Shown piece after piece: positions 33,572-43,175 of a stretch of DNA of 64,000 nucleotides. The notes beneath the pieces were generated by a model that had not been told where the DNA came from, made no database searches, and was given only the letters and a program-made list of their open reading frames with translations. The stretch is from the NCBI GenBank assembly GCA_001312405.1, contig BBDR01000025.1, forward strand, positions 1 to 64,000. Direction: 5' to 3'. Origin of the DNA: Clostridium sp. NkU-1 (lineage in GTDB: Bacteria > Bacillota_A > Clostridia > Lachnospirales > Lachnospiraceae). The position numbers were made by a program, and so were the translations under genes. Position 1 is the stretch's first letter, and every line of letters begins with the position of its first letter.

Positions 33572-36500
33572 TTAATCCGGCAATATACTCTTATCCGTCT
33601 TACCGCTCATAAGGGAATAATATACCGGAAGCATGAGCAGCGACAGGATGGTGGAAGCTGTCAGACCGCCCACGTTTACTAATGCAAGCCCCTGCATGGT
33701 CTCCCCATTCTTCCCGATGGCCATTGCCATAGGAACCATGGATACCACTGTAGTGAGTGTTGTCATGAGGATAGGGCGTAGTCTGGTAGCTCCTGCTTCG
33801 ATCAGGGCGGTGCGTTTATCCATGGTAGCTCGGTACTGGTTCACCGTATCCACATAAAGGATTCCTGAGTTTACCACCGTACCGATGAGCATCAAAAAGC
33901 CAAGAAGTGACGGCATGCTGATAGCAACTCCCGCAGCCGCCAGGAAACCAAAGGAACCGATCAGGCTGAAGGGGATAGTCGTCATGACCATCAGTGAAAA
34001 TTTGGGAGACTCAAACTGGGCAGCCATAACGATGAAGATCAGGAATATAGCCGTAGCAATCGCTTTAAACAGGCTGGTAAACTCCTCCTGCATGGATTCA
34101 TCCTCACTATTCTTTGCCCTTGTAACGATATCATTCAAATACTTATTTACAATCTTTTCATCAATATCCTTTTTGGCTGCTTCCTTATCCTTTTTCGTTT
34201 TAACTACATCGGTAAAGGAGCCTGTTATGGTAACCATGTATTGTTTGTTCTTCCTGTTAATTGCGGAAGGGCTGTCTTCATAACCGATATCAGCAATATC
34301 TGTAAGCCCCACAGAGCCGCCGGAATTGTTTGGAACCATGATTCCCTCCACCTTATCAAGAGTATCATAGGAATCCTTTGGATATTCCACTTTAATATCA
34401 ACTTCCTGGCCTGACACCTCCATGGTGGCCGCCTTAGTACCGCTCAGCATGCTGTTTAATAAGCCGCCCACATTGGCTGGAACAACGCCTTCTGCCGCCG
34501 CCTTTATAGGATCAATCCGGACCTTTAATACAGGCGCTGCATTCTCTAAGTCTGAATGGACCTTGATCAGCTGGGGGCTATCGATCAGCTCTTCTACCAT
34601 CTGGCTGGAAACACTTTTCAATTTATCCAGCTGGGAGCTTTGAAGGATTACCTCAAAATCATTTTTACTGCTCATTTCGCTCATGGAGGAGGTGGACTCT
34701 ACCGTAACATTGCAGTCAGGAAGCTGGTTCATCTCCTTTTTCCACTTGTTTACAACCTCCTTGGTGGACAGCTTACGGTTATCCTTTAAGTAAGCGGTTA
34801 AGGTTCCCTTCTTACCTCCGCTAAAGCTTAGGCCGCTCCCTCCATAGCTTACCATATAGGACTTTAAATCTTCCTCACTGGTAACAATGTCTTCCAGTCT
34901 CTTTAGGATTTTATCCGCCTCTTCCACTTTAAGCCCAGGCTTCATTTCCGCAGAAACCGTGACAGTTCCCTGATCTACCTCGGGCATCAGCTCAAAACCA
35001 ACCTGGTGGCAAGGACAAAGGAAGCGATCAGAAGCAGAACCGATATGATCATAACCATGGCACGTCTGTTAAGCAGCTATCCACGATTCTGCGGTAACCA
35101 TTCTGCATTGCTTTTACAATTCCTCCCATGGGAGAATTCTGCTTTTCAATAGGGCGGAACCGGCTGTAGCACAGAGGGACAATGGTAATGGCTGAAAGCA
35201 GAGACGCCAGCATACAAAATACAATCGTATAGCCCAGGGGCTTAAAGAGCTGGCCTGTAAGGCTTCTAAAAGCGCCAGAGGGATAAATACGACACAGGTG
35301 GTAATCGTTCCGCCAAGAATGGACTGCAGCACAACTCCGGTTCCTTCCAGCGCCGCCTGTATATATTCCCTAAACCCGGTACCCTTTTGGATCGGAAGCA
35401 GCTCTCCATAACCACAATTGAGTTATCTACCATCATACCTACACCAAGAACAATACTGCTCATGGTGATAACGTTTAAGGAAAAGCCCATGGCCGCCATT
35501 AAGATCAGCGACACCAGAATGGATACCGGAATGGAGCTTCCTACAATGAGAGATGCCTTGATATCTCCAAAGAACAGGAAAATAATAATCATGGAAATGA
35601 TAACCGCCATGATCATGGTATCCTTAACACTGTTAAGAGCCGATGTGATCTGGTCACTGGTATCGTCAACAACTACGATGTCCAGGTTGGGATATTCCCT
35701 TTTCAAAGTTTCAATGGTCTTTGTCATTGCCTTGGAAACATCCACCGCACTGTTTTTCTGCTGTTTATTTATGGATAAGGTAATGGTATCTTCTCCATTA
35801 TACCGTCCGATGGCTTCCTTTTTTTCAGAGGTTTCCGAAATATCGGCAATGTCCTCCATATAAATGGTCTTTCCATCTCCAGCTACTACAGGAACCTTTT
35901 TAAGGCTTTCAATGTTCCCCACTTCTACACCGGTACTGACAGATAAATCCCTTTTTCCCACTCCCGTACTTCCTGCCGGGTATGTAAAATCAGCTGCTTT
36001 GATGGCCTGGCTGATGGAATTCATGGTAAGATGATACTGGTTCATCTTTTCCGGAATCAGCCGGACGCTCACATAGCCCTTCTGGCCTCCGCTTACACCA
36101 ATGCTTGCAACGGAAGATATTTTCTCAAATTCCGGTACGATCTTATCGTTCACATAGTTGTAAAGATTATTCTGAGATGGGTCCTTTACAGCCAGAGTCA
36201 CCACCGGCATTTCATTGATATTGAATTCCATAACGCTGGGAGTTTCCACATCGTCAGGGAGCTTAACATTATCCATTTTCTTTTTCAGATCCGAATACGC
36301 CTTATTCATATCCGTACCATATTCATACTCCAGCAGCACGATGGAGACATTCTCCTGGGAGCTGGACTGAACATTCTTAATACCGGACAGGGTACCTACG
36401 GCCTCTTCCACCGGCCTGGTGACCAGATCATTTACATCCTCCGGGTTAGCTCCGGCATAAACGCTGCTGATCAGCAGCATTGGAAAGTTCATTTCCGGCG

Positions 36501-36609
36501 TCAGCTCCATTTTAGCAGACAGGACAGAGGACAAACCGAATACAAGCAAGCACAACACTGTTAAGACGGTGGTTACGGGCCGCTTTAAAACGCCTTTTGT
36601 GATTCCCAT
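33572..36609 (-). CDS. RND-family efflux transporter permease (several frame breaks)
   Basis: Proton-driven efflux pump of the resistance-nodulation-division superfamily, about 1010 residues when corrected. Starts MGITKGVLKRPVTTVLTVLC. Visible blocks: the porter-domain ELTPEMNFPMLLISSVYAGA and PVEEAVGTLSGIKNVQSSSQ, then SMIIIFLFFGDIKASLIVGS and SSIVLGVGMMVDNSIVVMES, with the paired acidic/asparagine site in TM4. The second half ends in MLIGTVVNSGILYVDTVNQY and LRPILMTTLTTVVSMVPMA. The frame breaks near 35385, 35265 (both GG read as G) and in 35075-34985. It follows the adaptor gene by 12 bases. Confidence 0.9.
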
Positions 36610-36621
36610 TTTACCGCCTCC

Positions 36622-37761
36622 TTACTGTGCAGGGCCGGAAGGCTCTGCTCCAGTTCCTTCTTCTGCCGTACCTTGTGCTGTCTGGGAATCGCTTTCATTC
36701 CCGCCTGCAAGGGTAACCTTGGAACCATCATATAATTCACTGGTCCATGTGGTCACTACCTGATCCTCTGCAGTAATGCCGCTTTGGACTTCCATATACT
36801 TATGGTCCGCCAGTCCTACGGTCACCGCATTTTTCTTAAGTAATCCATCTGCATATGTATAAATGAACGGGTTCCCGCCCTCATAATAAACGCTGTCAAC
36901 CGGAACTGTCAGGACATTCTCCGCTCTTTGGGCGATTACATAAAGCTTTACGGAAGTCCCCGTAGCCAGGGTATCCCCATCCGGAATGGAAGCCTTTACC
37001 TTAAACAGGCCGCTTTCCTGATCAATCATTGTGCTCACTTCCGTAATGGAAGCCTCATGGTCGGTTCCATTCTTTTCCACCCTTATGGAATCTCCTGCCT
37101 TCAAGCCTCCTACAATGCGTTCCGAAACATAAAATGTCAGGGATTTCCCTCCTTCCCCTGAAATAACGCAAAGGGTGGTCTGAGGGGAGACCATATCATG
37201 GACGCTGATGTTAAAACTTTCCACACGTCCTGCAATGGGAGCCGTTACCTGGCTGCTTTCCATCTGGATCTTATATGCGATCTTGGCATTTTCATATTGA
37301 AGCCTTGCCATCTCCACTTTATCAGACAAAGACTGATAATCTGCTTCCGCCACATCGCCGGCTGCATAAAGAACCGTATACCGGTCCAGACCTTTCTTGG
37401 CGTCTTCATAGGTGATTCTGGCAGTTTCCGCAGCGATCCGTGTACTTTCTACCTGCTTTGTGTCGATAACACAGAGAAGCTGGCCCGCGGATACCACGTC
37501 GCCGGTCTTAACTCCTACACTTGTAACTTCCCCCGCTCCAAGAGGCGTAACATGGACAATGCTGTCTGGCTCAATTGTTCCGATCAGCTCATTGTTTATC
37601 TCAATGGTCCTGGTCTCAGGTTTTTCCGCAGTTACTGCAGGCGGGACCTCTGCCACAAGCTCTTCCTTCTTACCCTCCAATACCTTTGGAAGAGTCAGTC
37701 CTGCTGCGGCTGCTACAATCACAACCACTCCTGCAATGATGAATGCTTTTTTCTTAGTCAT
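36622..37761 (-). CDS. RND efflux adaptor (membrane fusion protein)
   Basis: Periplasmic-adaptor-family protein of the pump, 379 residues, intact. An N-terminal membrane anchor (KKAFIIAGVVVIVAAAAGLT) is followed by a split lipoyl domain: first half GTIEPDSIVHVTPLGAGEVT, second half SSQVTAPIAGRVESFNISVH. A helical hairpin lies between them (IAAETARITYEDAKKGLDRY). A beta-barrel (LKAGDSIRVEKNGTDHEASI) and a membrane-proximal domain follow. The C-terminal 25 residues are rich in small polar residues. It lies 90 bases after the TetR regulator and 12 bases before the pump. Confidence 0.92.
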   Translation of the reverse strand: MTKKKAFIIAGVVVIVAAAAGLTLPKVLEGKKEELVAEVPPAVTAEKPETRTIEINNELIGTIEPDSIVHVTPLGAGEVTSVGVKTGDVVSAGQLLCVIDTKQVESTRIAAETARITYEDAKKGLDRYTVLYAAGDVAEADYQSLSDKVEMARLQYENAKIAYKIQMESSQVTAPIAGRVESFNISVHDMVSPQTTLCVISGEGGKSLTFYVSERIVGGLKAGDSIRVEKNGTDHEASITEVSTMIDQESGLFKVKASIPDGDTLATGTSVKLYVIAQRAENVLTVPVDSVYYEGGNPFIYTYADGLLKKNAVTVGLADHKYMEVQSGITAEDQVVTTWTSELYDGSKVTLAGGNESDSQTAQGTAEEGTGAEPSGPAQ

Positions 37762-37850
37762 AGTAACTCCTTATTTGGCCATATTAAGATTGTAACGGTT
37801 GTTTACGAATTCCATATTGCAGAATTTCTAATTTTTCCTGGAAAAGTTTC

Positions 37851-38407
37851 TTAATTTTTTTCTTCATCTTCCGGATGATGGTAGTACCAGCCCATGCAAT
37901 GAACCAGTTCAAAGAAAATCATGGATACCAGTTTTCCGAAAGTCTCAATGCTCTGATCTTTAAAATCCGATGTATCGATGGAACGATACATTACCTCCTG
38001 CAGTTCCCGTTGGGCCTGAGTATTTTCATGGCATAAGCAGTGGGTTGTACCGAACATTTTTTCACTGTCAACAATGTTCTTAACCAGCCGTAATACATTT
38101 TCCTTTGTACTGGCTATGCTGTATTGCAAAAACGATTCCGCTGTTTTCCATAAATCGCCGCTGTTTCTTTCGGCGCAGTTCACCCAGCATTCTGAAATTT
38201 TTCAGTGGCATCTTCAAAAATATATCCCAGGACATCACGCTTATCTTCAAAATAAGTATAAAAGCTTCCTCTTGATATTCCTGCAGTCTGGATTATCTTG
38301 TTAATAGAAACCTTTTCAAACGGTACCCTCGTGAACTCTCCCAAAGCGGCATCGCGGATCGTTTTCTTTTTCGCTGCCGGAAGATTATAAAACCGCTCCG
38401 TTGGCAT
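37851..38407 (-). CDS. TetR-family repressor of the RND operon (one frame break)
   Basis: DNA-binding repressor and likely efflux regulator. I choose ATG 38407 (MPTERFYNLPAAKKKTIRDA) with AGGAGA upstream. The helix-turn-helix lies at about residues 25-45 (FEKVSINKIIQTAGISRGSF, then YTYFEDKRDVLGY), as in all TetR proteins. The frame breaks near 38193, where AAA appears as AA; correction gives FQKCWVNCAERNSGDLWKT. The ligand-binding C-terminal domain has several cysteines and histidines (THCLCHENTQAQ). Corrected length is about 185 residues. It is the first gene of the efflux operon and its promoter carries a large palindrome, which fits autorepression. Confidence 0.9.
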
Positions 38408-38459
38408 TTTTTTCTTCTCTCCTTTCCCTTTTTCTATGTGAATCCTGTGACCACACAAA

Positions 38460-38508
38460 AAGGTGACAATATGTCACTCATTATAATGACATGTTGTCAC
38501 CTTGTCAA
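38460..38508 (-). promoter_or_regulatory. Efflux-operon promoter overlapped by a TetR-type operator
   Basis: On the minus strand TTGACA (38503-38508) and TATAAT (38480-38485) are 17 bases apart. A 17-bp inverted repeat with a single mismatch (AAGGTGACAATATGTCA at 38460-38476, TGACATGTTGTCACCTT at 38487-38503) covers the spacer and the start region. A bound dimer pair would exclude polymerase. Confidence 0.85.
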
Positions 38509-38557
38509 GAAAGGTTATATTTATTTAATAATTTTTTCCAATTCTGTTTATGATTAA

Positions 38558-38746
38558 CTATTTCCTGTCCAGAAGCTCCTTTAAGGCTTCATCGCTCTCT
38601 TCAATCCACACATCCTCTTCCTCTTCATTGAGGCCGAGGAACTGGGCAAGAGTTTCGGTTGTGCTGCTGTTATTCCATTCTTCAATAAAATCATCAATGG
38701 CTTCAAATTTTATCTCACCAGCCAGATACTTTTCCTTAAATGCCAT
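38558..38746 (-). CDS. Small acidic protein, unknown
   Basis: A 62-residue protein (MAFKEKYLAGEIKFEAIDDF, ending DEALKELLDRK) with an AGAGAGG site upstream. It is strongly acidic in its C-terminal half (NEEEEDVWIEESDEA). I recognise no named family. It starts 16 bases after the GntR gene and is probably cotranscribed with it and ispE. Its size, regular codon use and ribosome binding site support a real gene. Confidence 0.7.
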   Translation of the reverse strand: MAFKEKYLAGEIKFEAIDDFIEEWNNSSTTETLAQFLGLNEEEEDVWIEESDEALKELLDRK

Positions 38747-38761
38747 AAAATACCTCTCTTC

Positions 38762-39436
38762 TTAATCCTGTTCCTTGATATTCTTTGATACGGTGATCTC
38801 CTGATTATCAATATGCTCCCGCATTGCTTCCTTGGCTTCCTGTACCTTCCGCTGTCTGACTGCCTTTAATATGTTGTCATGTTCCAGCAGAAGAATCTGG
38901 CGTTTGTCCTCATCCTTGATATATTCCAAACGGTAACGGTACATCTGCTCTCTTAAATTGTTGATCATCTGCACCAGCCTGTCATTGCAGGTACCTTTAT
39001 AAATCACATCATGATAAGCTTCATCCGTCTCCGCAATATCCATGGCATTGCCCTCTTCAACGGCCGTCTTAAATTCCTCCTGCTTTCTTTCAAGCTCCTC
39101 CACGGCCTCCGGGGTCATTCGCTGGCAGGCCAGTTCAATGGCCAGCTCCTCTAAGGATCTGCGGACCTCCAATACATCCCTTAAGCTCTTTTCCGAAATT
39201 TTTGCAACCTCAGCTCCCTTTCTGGGCACCATTAATACAAGCCCTTCCAGCTCCAGCTTCCGGATGGCTTCACGGATAGGGGTACGGCTGACTCCAAGGC
39301 GTTCCGCAAGCTGAATCTCCATAAGGCGTTCTCCCGGTGCCAGTTCTCCTTTTAAAATCGCCTGGCGCAGCGTGTTAAAGACTACGTCCCGAAGCGGCAG
39401 ATATTCATTCATATTAACCTTTAAATCATTGCTCAT
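38762..39436 (-). CDS. GntR-family regulator, FadR/FCD type
   Basis: Transcription factor with an N-terminal winged helix (LAERLGVSRTPIREAIRKLE, then LEGLVLMVPRKG) and a C-terminal all-helical FCD domain with metal/ligand-binding histidines (DEAYHDVIYKGTCN, LEHDNILKAVRQR, EAKEAMREHIDNQE). 224 residues, intact. The start overlaps the ispE stop by 11 bases, so it is translationally coupled to a housekeeping gene. The ligand cannot be predicted from sequence. Confidence 0.92.
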   Translation of the reverse strand: MSNDLKVNMNEYLPLRDVVFNTLRQAILKGELAPGERLMEIQLAERLGVSRTPIREAIRKLELEGLVLMVPRKGAEVAKISEKSLRDVLEVRRSLEELAIELACQRMTPEAVEELERKQEEFKTAVEEGNAMDIAETDEAYHDVIYKGTCNDRLVQMINNLREQMYRYRLEYIKDEDKRQILLLEHDNILKAVRQRKVQEAKEAMREHIDNQEITVSKNIKEQD

Positions 39437-40337
39437 TTGTAACCTCCCTGGTATTATAAAAATTCGTCAGATAAACCTGCTTTGCAAGGCCCTTTGCCTC
39501 GCCGTATCTCAATTCCTCATAAGCCCTTTCTGCGGCTCTGGGACTGGTAAAAATGCCAAAAACCGTGGGACCGCTTCCGCTCATCAAGGCATTCACAGCT
39601 CCCAATTCTTTAATTTTGTCCTTAATCTGTGCAATCACCGGATATTCCGGGATCGTAACCGTTTCAAGCACATTTCCCAGCCGCTCTGATATCTGGTATA
39701 TGTTGTGGTTCCCAATGGCTTCGATCATTCCGTCAATATCCGGATGGTCCTCCTGACCTAAGGCGGATAAATCCAGATGTTCATAAACGAACTTCGTGGA
39801 TACGCTGACCCCGGGCTTTACTATGAGCACCTGGCATTGGGGCATATCCGGAAGGGGAGTTAATATTTCCCCGATTCCTTCGCTCAGCGCAGTTCCTCTC
39901 ATCAGACAATAGGGAACATCTGCTCCGATCTTTACTCCCCGTTCCATCAGCTCTTCTCTTGTCAGGCCAAGCTGGAACATCTTATTGACTCCGAATAAAA
40001 CTGCCGCCGCATCGCTGCTGCCTCCTGCCATGCCTGCAGAAACAGGAATGAATTTATTTAAGTGAACGCGGATGCCGTGAAGGACGTGAAACTCCTCCAT
40101 AAGAAGCTTGGCGGCCTTATAAACCAGGTTGTTTTCATTCACCGGAAGATAATACAGATTTGTCACAACCTCAATTCCCGGAGTCTCTTTTAAGTAAATA
40201 TCAATCTTATCATAAAGGCCTACGGTCTGCATGATCATTCGTACTTCATGGTATCCGTCTTCCCGTTTTCTCAAAACATCAAGTCCCAGATTAACCTTTC
40301 CATATGCTTTTAACCCCAGATGTCTTATCATAGGCAA
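39426..40337 (-). CDS. ispE: 4-diphosphocytidyl-2-C-methyl-D-erythritol kinase
   Basis: GHMP-family kinase of the MEP isoprenoid pathway. About 300 residues; either MPMIRHLGLKAYGKVNLGLD or the second methionine could be the start. Motifs: KAYGKVNLGLDVLRKREDGYH near the N-terminus, the ATP loop PVSAGMAGGSSDAAAVL, KIGADVPYCL, and MSGSGPTVFGIF. All are standard for IspE. No frame break. It heads a short operon with the GntR regulator and the small acidic protein. Confidence 0.95.
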   Translation of the reverse strand: MPMIRHLGLKAYGKVNLGLDVLRKREDGYHEVRMIMQTVGLYDKIDIYLKETPGIEVVTNLYYLPVNENNLVYKAAKLLMEEFHVLHGIRVHLNKFIPVSAGMAGGSSDAAAVLFGVNKMFQLGLTREELMERGVKIGADVPYCLMRGTALSEGIGEILTPLPDMPQCQVLIVKPGVSVSTKFVYEHLDLSALGQEDHPDIDGMIEAIGNHNIYQISERLGNVLETVTIPEYPVIAQIKDKIKELGAVNALMSGSGPTVFGIFTSPRAAERAYEELRYGEAKGLAKQVYLTNFYNTREVTNEQ

Positions 40338-40568
40338 ACATCCCTCACTTTTTATTCTTTAGGATTGTATTTTTGCATTTTTTTGTATACAGTATTTAGT
40401 ATATAACGAAACAGGAAAAAGTACAAGAGGTTTATTCCCTAATATGCTTCCTTCATTGTTAAATTTTCATAAACAATATTAATAGCCGCTTGCTCCTTTT
40501 TGAACAAACGGCTATGTAAAGTTCTGTGGCAGTGCTGCTCTTCGTCTTATAGGTCTCTCATTTTTATC

Positions 40569-41147
40569 TCAGAGAAATTCCTCCATCTCTTTCTCCATCT
40601 GCCTTAAGGCTATGGCATACTTCTTAAATTCCGCAGCTGCCAGTTCCTTCTTCTCTCCCTTATAGCAGATCCGGTGCTCCATACTGGCCCATAAGTCCAT
40701 GGACATGGTCCGCAGCTGTATTTCTACCGGATAATATTCCATGCCATCGGTGTGATAGACAGGAACTCCAAAAACAATGTGAAAGCTTCTATATCCATTG
40801 GGCTTTGGATTGGCAATATAATCACTTTCTTTAATAATCACAATGTCCGACTGCTTCTTTAACAGGCAGACAATGTCATAGATATTCTCCACAAAATAGC
40901 AGATGACCCGGATTCCTGCAACATCCGTCAGATAGTTTCTGGCCGAATCCACGCTGGTCTCATATCCGTTCTTTTCCAGCTTGTTCTCAATGCTTTCCTT
41001 TTGCTTGATTCTGTGCTGGATATGATGGATGGGGTAATTCTGGTTCTTTCTCCTGTAATCATTATTCAGCACATCCACTCTCACACGGATGTTTTTAAGT
41101 GCATCCTTATAGGGCTGAATAAAACAGAGATACTCTTCTTCAGTCAT
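40569..41147 (-). CDS. Small alarmone synthetase (RelQ/RelP-like GTP pyrophosphokinase)
   Basis: Makes (p)ppGpp from ATP and GDP/GTP. Start at ATG 41147 (MTEEEYLCFIQPYKDALKNI) with GGAGGTGG upstream; a longer in-frame reading from 41165 is rejected. About 192 residues, synthetase domain only, without the HD hydrolase or TGS domains of long RelA. Motifs: DVAGIRVICYFVENIYDI, NPKPNGYRSFHIVFGVPV, VEIQLRTMSMDLWASMEHRI. A hairpin at about 40480-40515 (ATAGCCG / CGGCTAT) may end its transcript. Confidence 0.93.
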   Translation of the reverse strand: MTEEEYLCFIQPYKDALKNIRVRVDVLNNDYRRKNQNYPIHHIQHRIKQKESIENKLEKNGYETSVDSARNYLTDVAGIRVICYFVENIYDIVCLLKKQSDIVIIKESDYIANPKPNGYRSFHIVFGVPVYHTDGMEYYPVEIQLRTMSMDLWASMEHRICYKGEKKELAAAEFKKYAIALRQMEKEMEEFL

Positions 41148-41297
41148 ATTCCACCTCCCAGGCATTTCCTTGTCACAGTTATTAAGTATATCTTTTTTTT
41201 GTGTCTATATGGTGTCCATAGTATGAACTCCGCATAAAAGTATCCTAAACGGAATGGTTTTTATATATCAGGAATTCCAAAGAAATTTCCTCATACG

Positions 41298-41346
41298 CAA
41301 AAAAACAGCCGGAAGGGGATGCATGGGCGATCCCGGCCGGCTGTTG
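41298..41346 (-). terminator. Terminator of the YesL-like gene
   Basis: On the minus strand ACAGCCGG / CCGGCTGT with additional pairing inside, followed by TTTTTTT. Confidence 0.8.
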
Positions 41347-41353
41347 GCAGAAA

Positions 41354-42137
41354 TTATTCCTGCCCGTCTTGCGTTTCTTTTACTTCTGTTTCCTCATTCT
41401 CAGGCATCTCTTCCTGATGCTCGTCACCCTTGGCCATCAAAATGCTGCTCACAGACTCTTCCTCGTCTGTAAACAACGGCCTTAGCTCCTCCCTCTTTTC
41501 CTCCTCCTTGGGAATGTACTGATTAAATACAGGAGTCAGGATATAGGAATTGATAAATGCCAGCAGCGGAAAACCGAACAGCATGAATATCATCAGCACC
41601 GGCGGTATCATAAATACGAATCCTGCTGCCAGCAGTACCCCATCAATGGCAATCAGCCCGATGGTGCGGAATAAATGGCGCAGGGACATAAAAAAGGCAT
41701 TGAAAAAGGTGCGTTTTACTGTGTTGAAAAATCTGGCCTGAAGCGGGAAAATATACGTAAAAACAGCCGCATAAATAAGAGCCATTGCCAGGAATACGGT
41801 AACCATTACCGTCCGTAAGGACCCGGATCCTGTATACAATCTGGTAAAGAAGTACATATCTATCCCAAGGATCATTCCCACTGCTAAAAGGATAAGCCAT
41901 ATTGCTGTGGACTGTTTAAAATTCTCTTTAAAAGACTTAAAAAAAGAGCGGATGGTATATCCATCGTCATCTCTTGCAAGTTTCAGGGTTACATAATATA
42001 CGGCTGTAGTAGAAGCTCCTATGGTAAAAATAGGAATGCTGCATACCAGCCACAGAATATTTAAAATAATCAAATCTCCAAATTTACCGATAAACCGCCA
42101 TACCGGATTATCATAATTAAAAAAAGCCAGAAAACAT
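41354..42137 (-). CDS. YesL-family (DUF624) membrane protein (one frame break)
   Basis: Integral membrane protein of about 260 residues. The start at ATG 42137 gives MFSGFFNYDNPVWRFIGKFG, a strongly conserved YesL N-terminus; the frame breaks in that segment at a T run of seven where six restore it. About five or six membrane segments follow (for example LIILNILWLVCSIPIFTIGA and AIWLILLAVGMILGIDMYFF). The C-terminal 50 residues are highly charged and acidic. YesL proteins often lie in carbohydrate-utilization loci, but here no such genes are adjacent. Function unknown. Confidence 0.85.
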
Positions 42138-42263
42138 ATGTTCTTCCCCTTTTCATAGTGGCATTAAAGGATATTATAGCGGATTTGCCCTTAAAAAGCA
42201 AACATTTCTTTCTTTTTTTCACCAAAATTTTATTTTTATTTTAATAAAAATCTGTCGTTGTGT

Positions 42264-42425
42264 GATATAATGAGCGCAAGAGAGCGAAGATGAGCTCGCT
42301 CATCGGCGTGAACGGTGAATGTTGATCATGAACCGCAGGTTCATGATATAATGAGCGCAAGAGAGCAAAGATAAGCCTGCTCATCAGCGCGAACGGTGAA
42401 TGCCGGTCATGAACCGCAGGTTCAT
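42264..42425. repeat. Two tandem copies of an 81-base unit with hairpins and a -10-like box
   Basis: The unit starts GATATAATGAGCGCAAGAGA at 42264 and again at 42345; a third copy starts at 42426 but stops after GATATAAT. Each unit carries an inverted repeat GATGAGC-TC-GCTCATC (decayed in unit 2) and a perfect hairpin CATGAACC-GCA-GGTTCATG that runs into the next TATAAT. The rest of 42138-42263 is A+T-rich and shows nothing else. Confidence 0.8.
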
Positions 42426-42473
42426 GATATAATTAGAAAAGTACCTGCAATAATAAAGAAAGAGGCGTAAATC

Positions 42474-43175
42474 ATGACCCCATACGAGGACAAAACCCTG
42501 AAGGACTCCCTGCGGGAGGAACGGGACAAGCTAAAAAAATATGAGCGTAAAAGACAGGCTCTGGTACATCTGGGAATATTACAAGATCCCCATTATCATT
42601 GCCGTAGTTGCCGTAGTCTTTATCTCTTCCATCGGATCAGCCGTGTATAACAACCGGTTTGAAACCGCTCTTTCCTGCGTCATTTTAAACAGCAGCCCTA
42701 CAGGTGAAGCCAATTCCGCAGATGATTACTTTAACCAGCTTCCGCCAGTACATTGACCTTAAGGAAGATGTAAAGATCGATGTGGACTACTCCATGTCCC
42801 CCACCTTTGACGAATCCTCCATGAATGAGTTTACCTATGCCCAGCTGGCCAAAATCACCGCCATGATATCCAGCAAGAGTCTGGATGTTATGATCGGAAA
42901 GCCGGATACCATAGACCACTTCGGCGAAATGGGCGGATTTATTGATTTAAAGGAACTCCTTCCTGCCGACGTTTACAACAAGGTAAAGGAGAACCTCTAT
43001 TTTGTAACCAATCAGGAGACTGGTGAAAAAAACGGCCTGCGGAATTCTCATCAGCAGCACCGATTTCTCCAAAAAAACCGGTCTTATTATAGATGATCCG
43101 GTTCTTTCGGTCATGAGCAATTCCACTCATACAGACACAGCCGTGGAACTGATCCGCTATGTGTTCGGGCAATAA
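42474..43175 (+). CDS. Single-span membrane protein with extracytoplasmic domain, unknown (frame breaks)
   Basis: About 233 residues after correction. The start at ATG 42474 (MTPYEDKTLKDSLREERDKL) follows AAAGAGG. An amphipathic cytoplasmic N-terminus leads to MSVKDRLWYIWEYYKIPIII and a membrane span (IIIAVVAVVFISSIGSAVYN), then an extracytoplasmic domain (for example LDVMIGKPDTIDHFGEMGGF). The start and middle contain A runs of seven where six fit (about 42533, 43027), plus a break near 42735. The outer domain recalls solute-binding proteins faintly. The 3' end overlaps the convergent acetyltransferase gene by about 65 bases. The 81-base repeats lie directly upstream and may carry its promoter. 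Confidence 0.7.

Noticed and set aside
42264..42425. Short CRISPR array.
   Set aside because: There are only two complete contiguous 81-base units and no spacers or cas genes; it is a plain tandem repeat. No CRISPR array was seen anywhere in the window.
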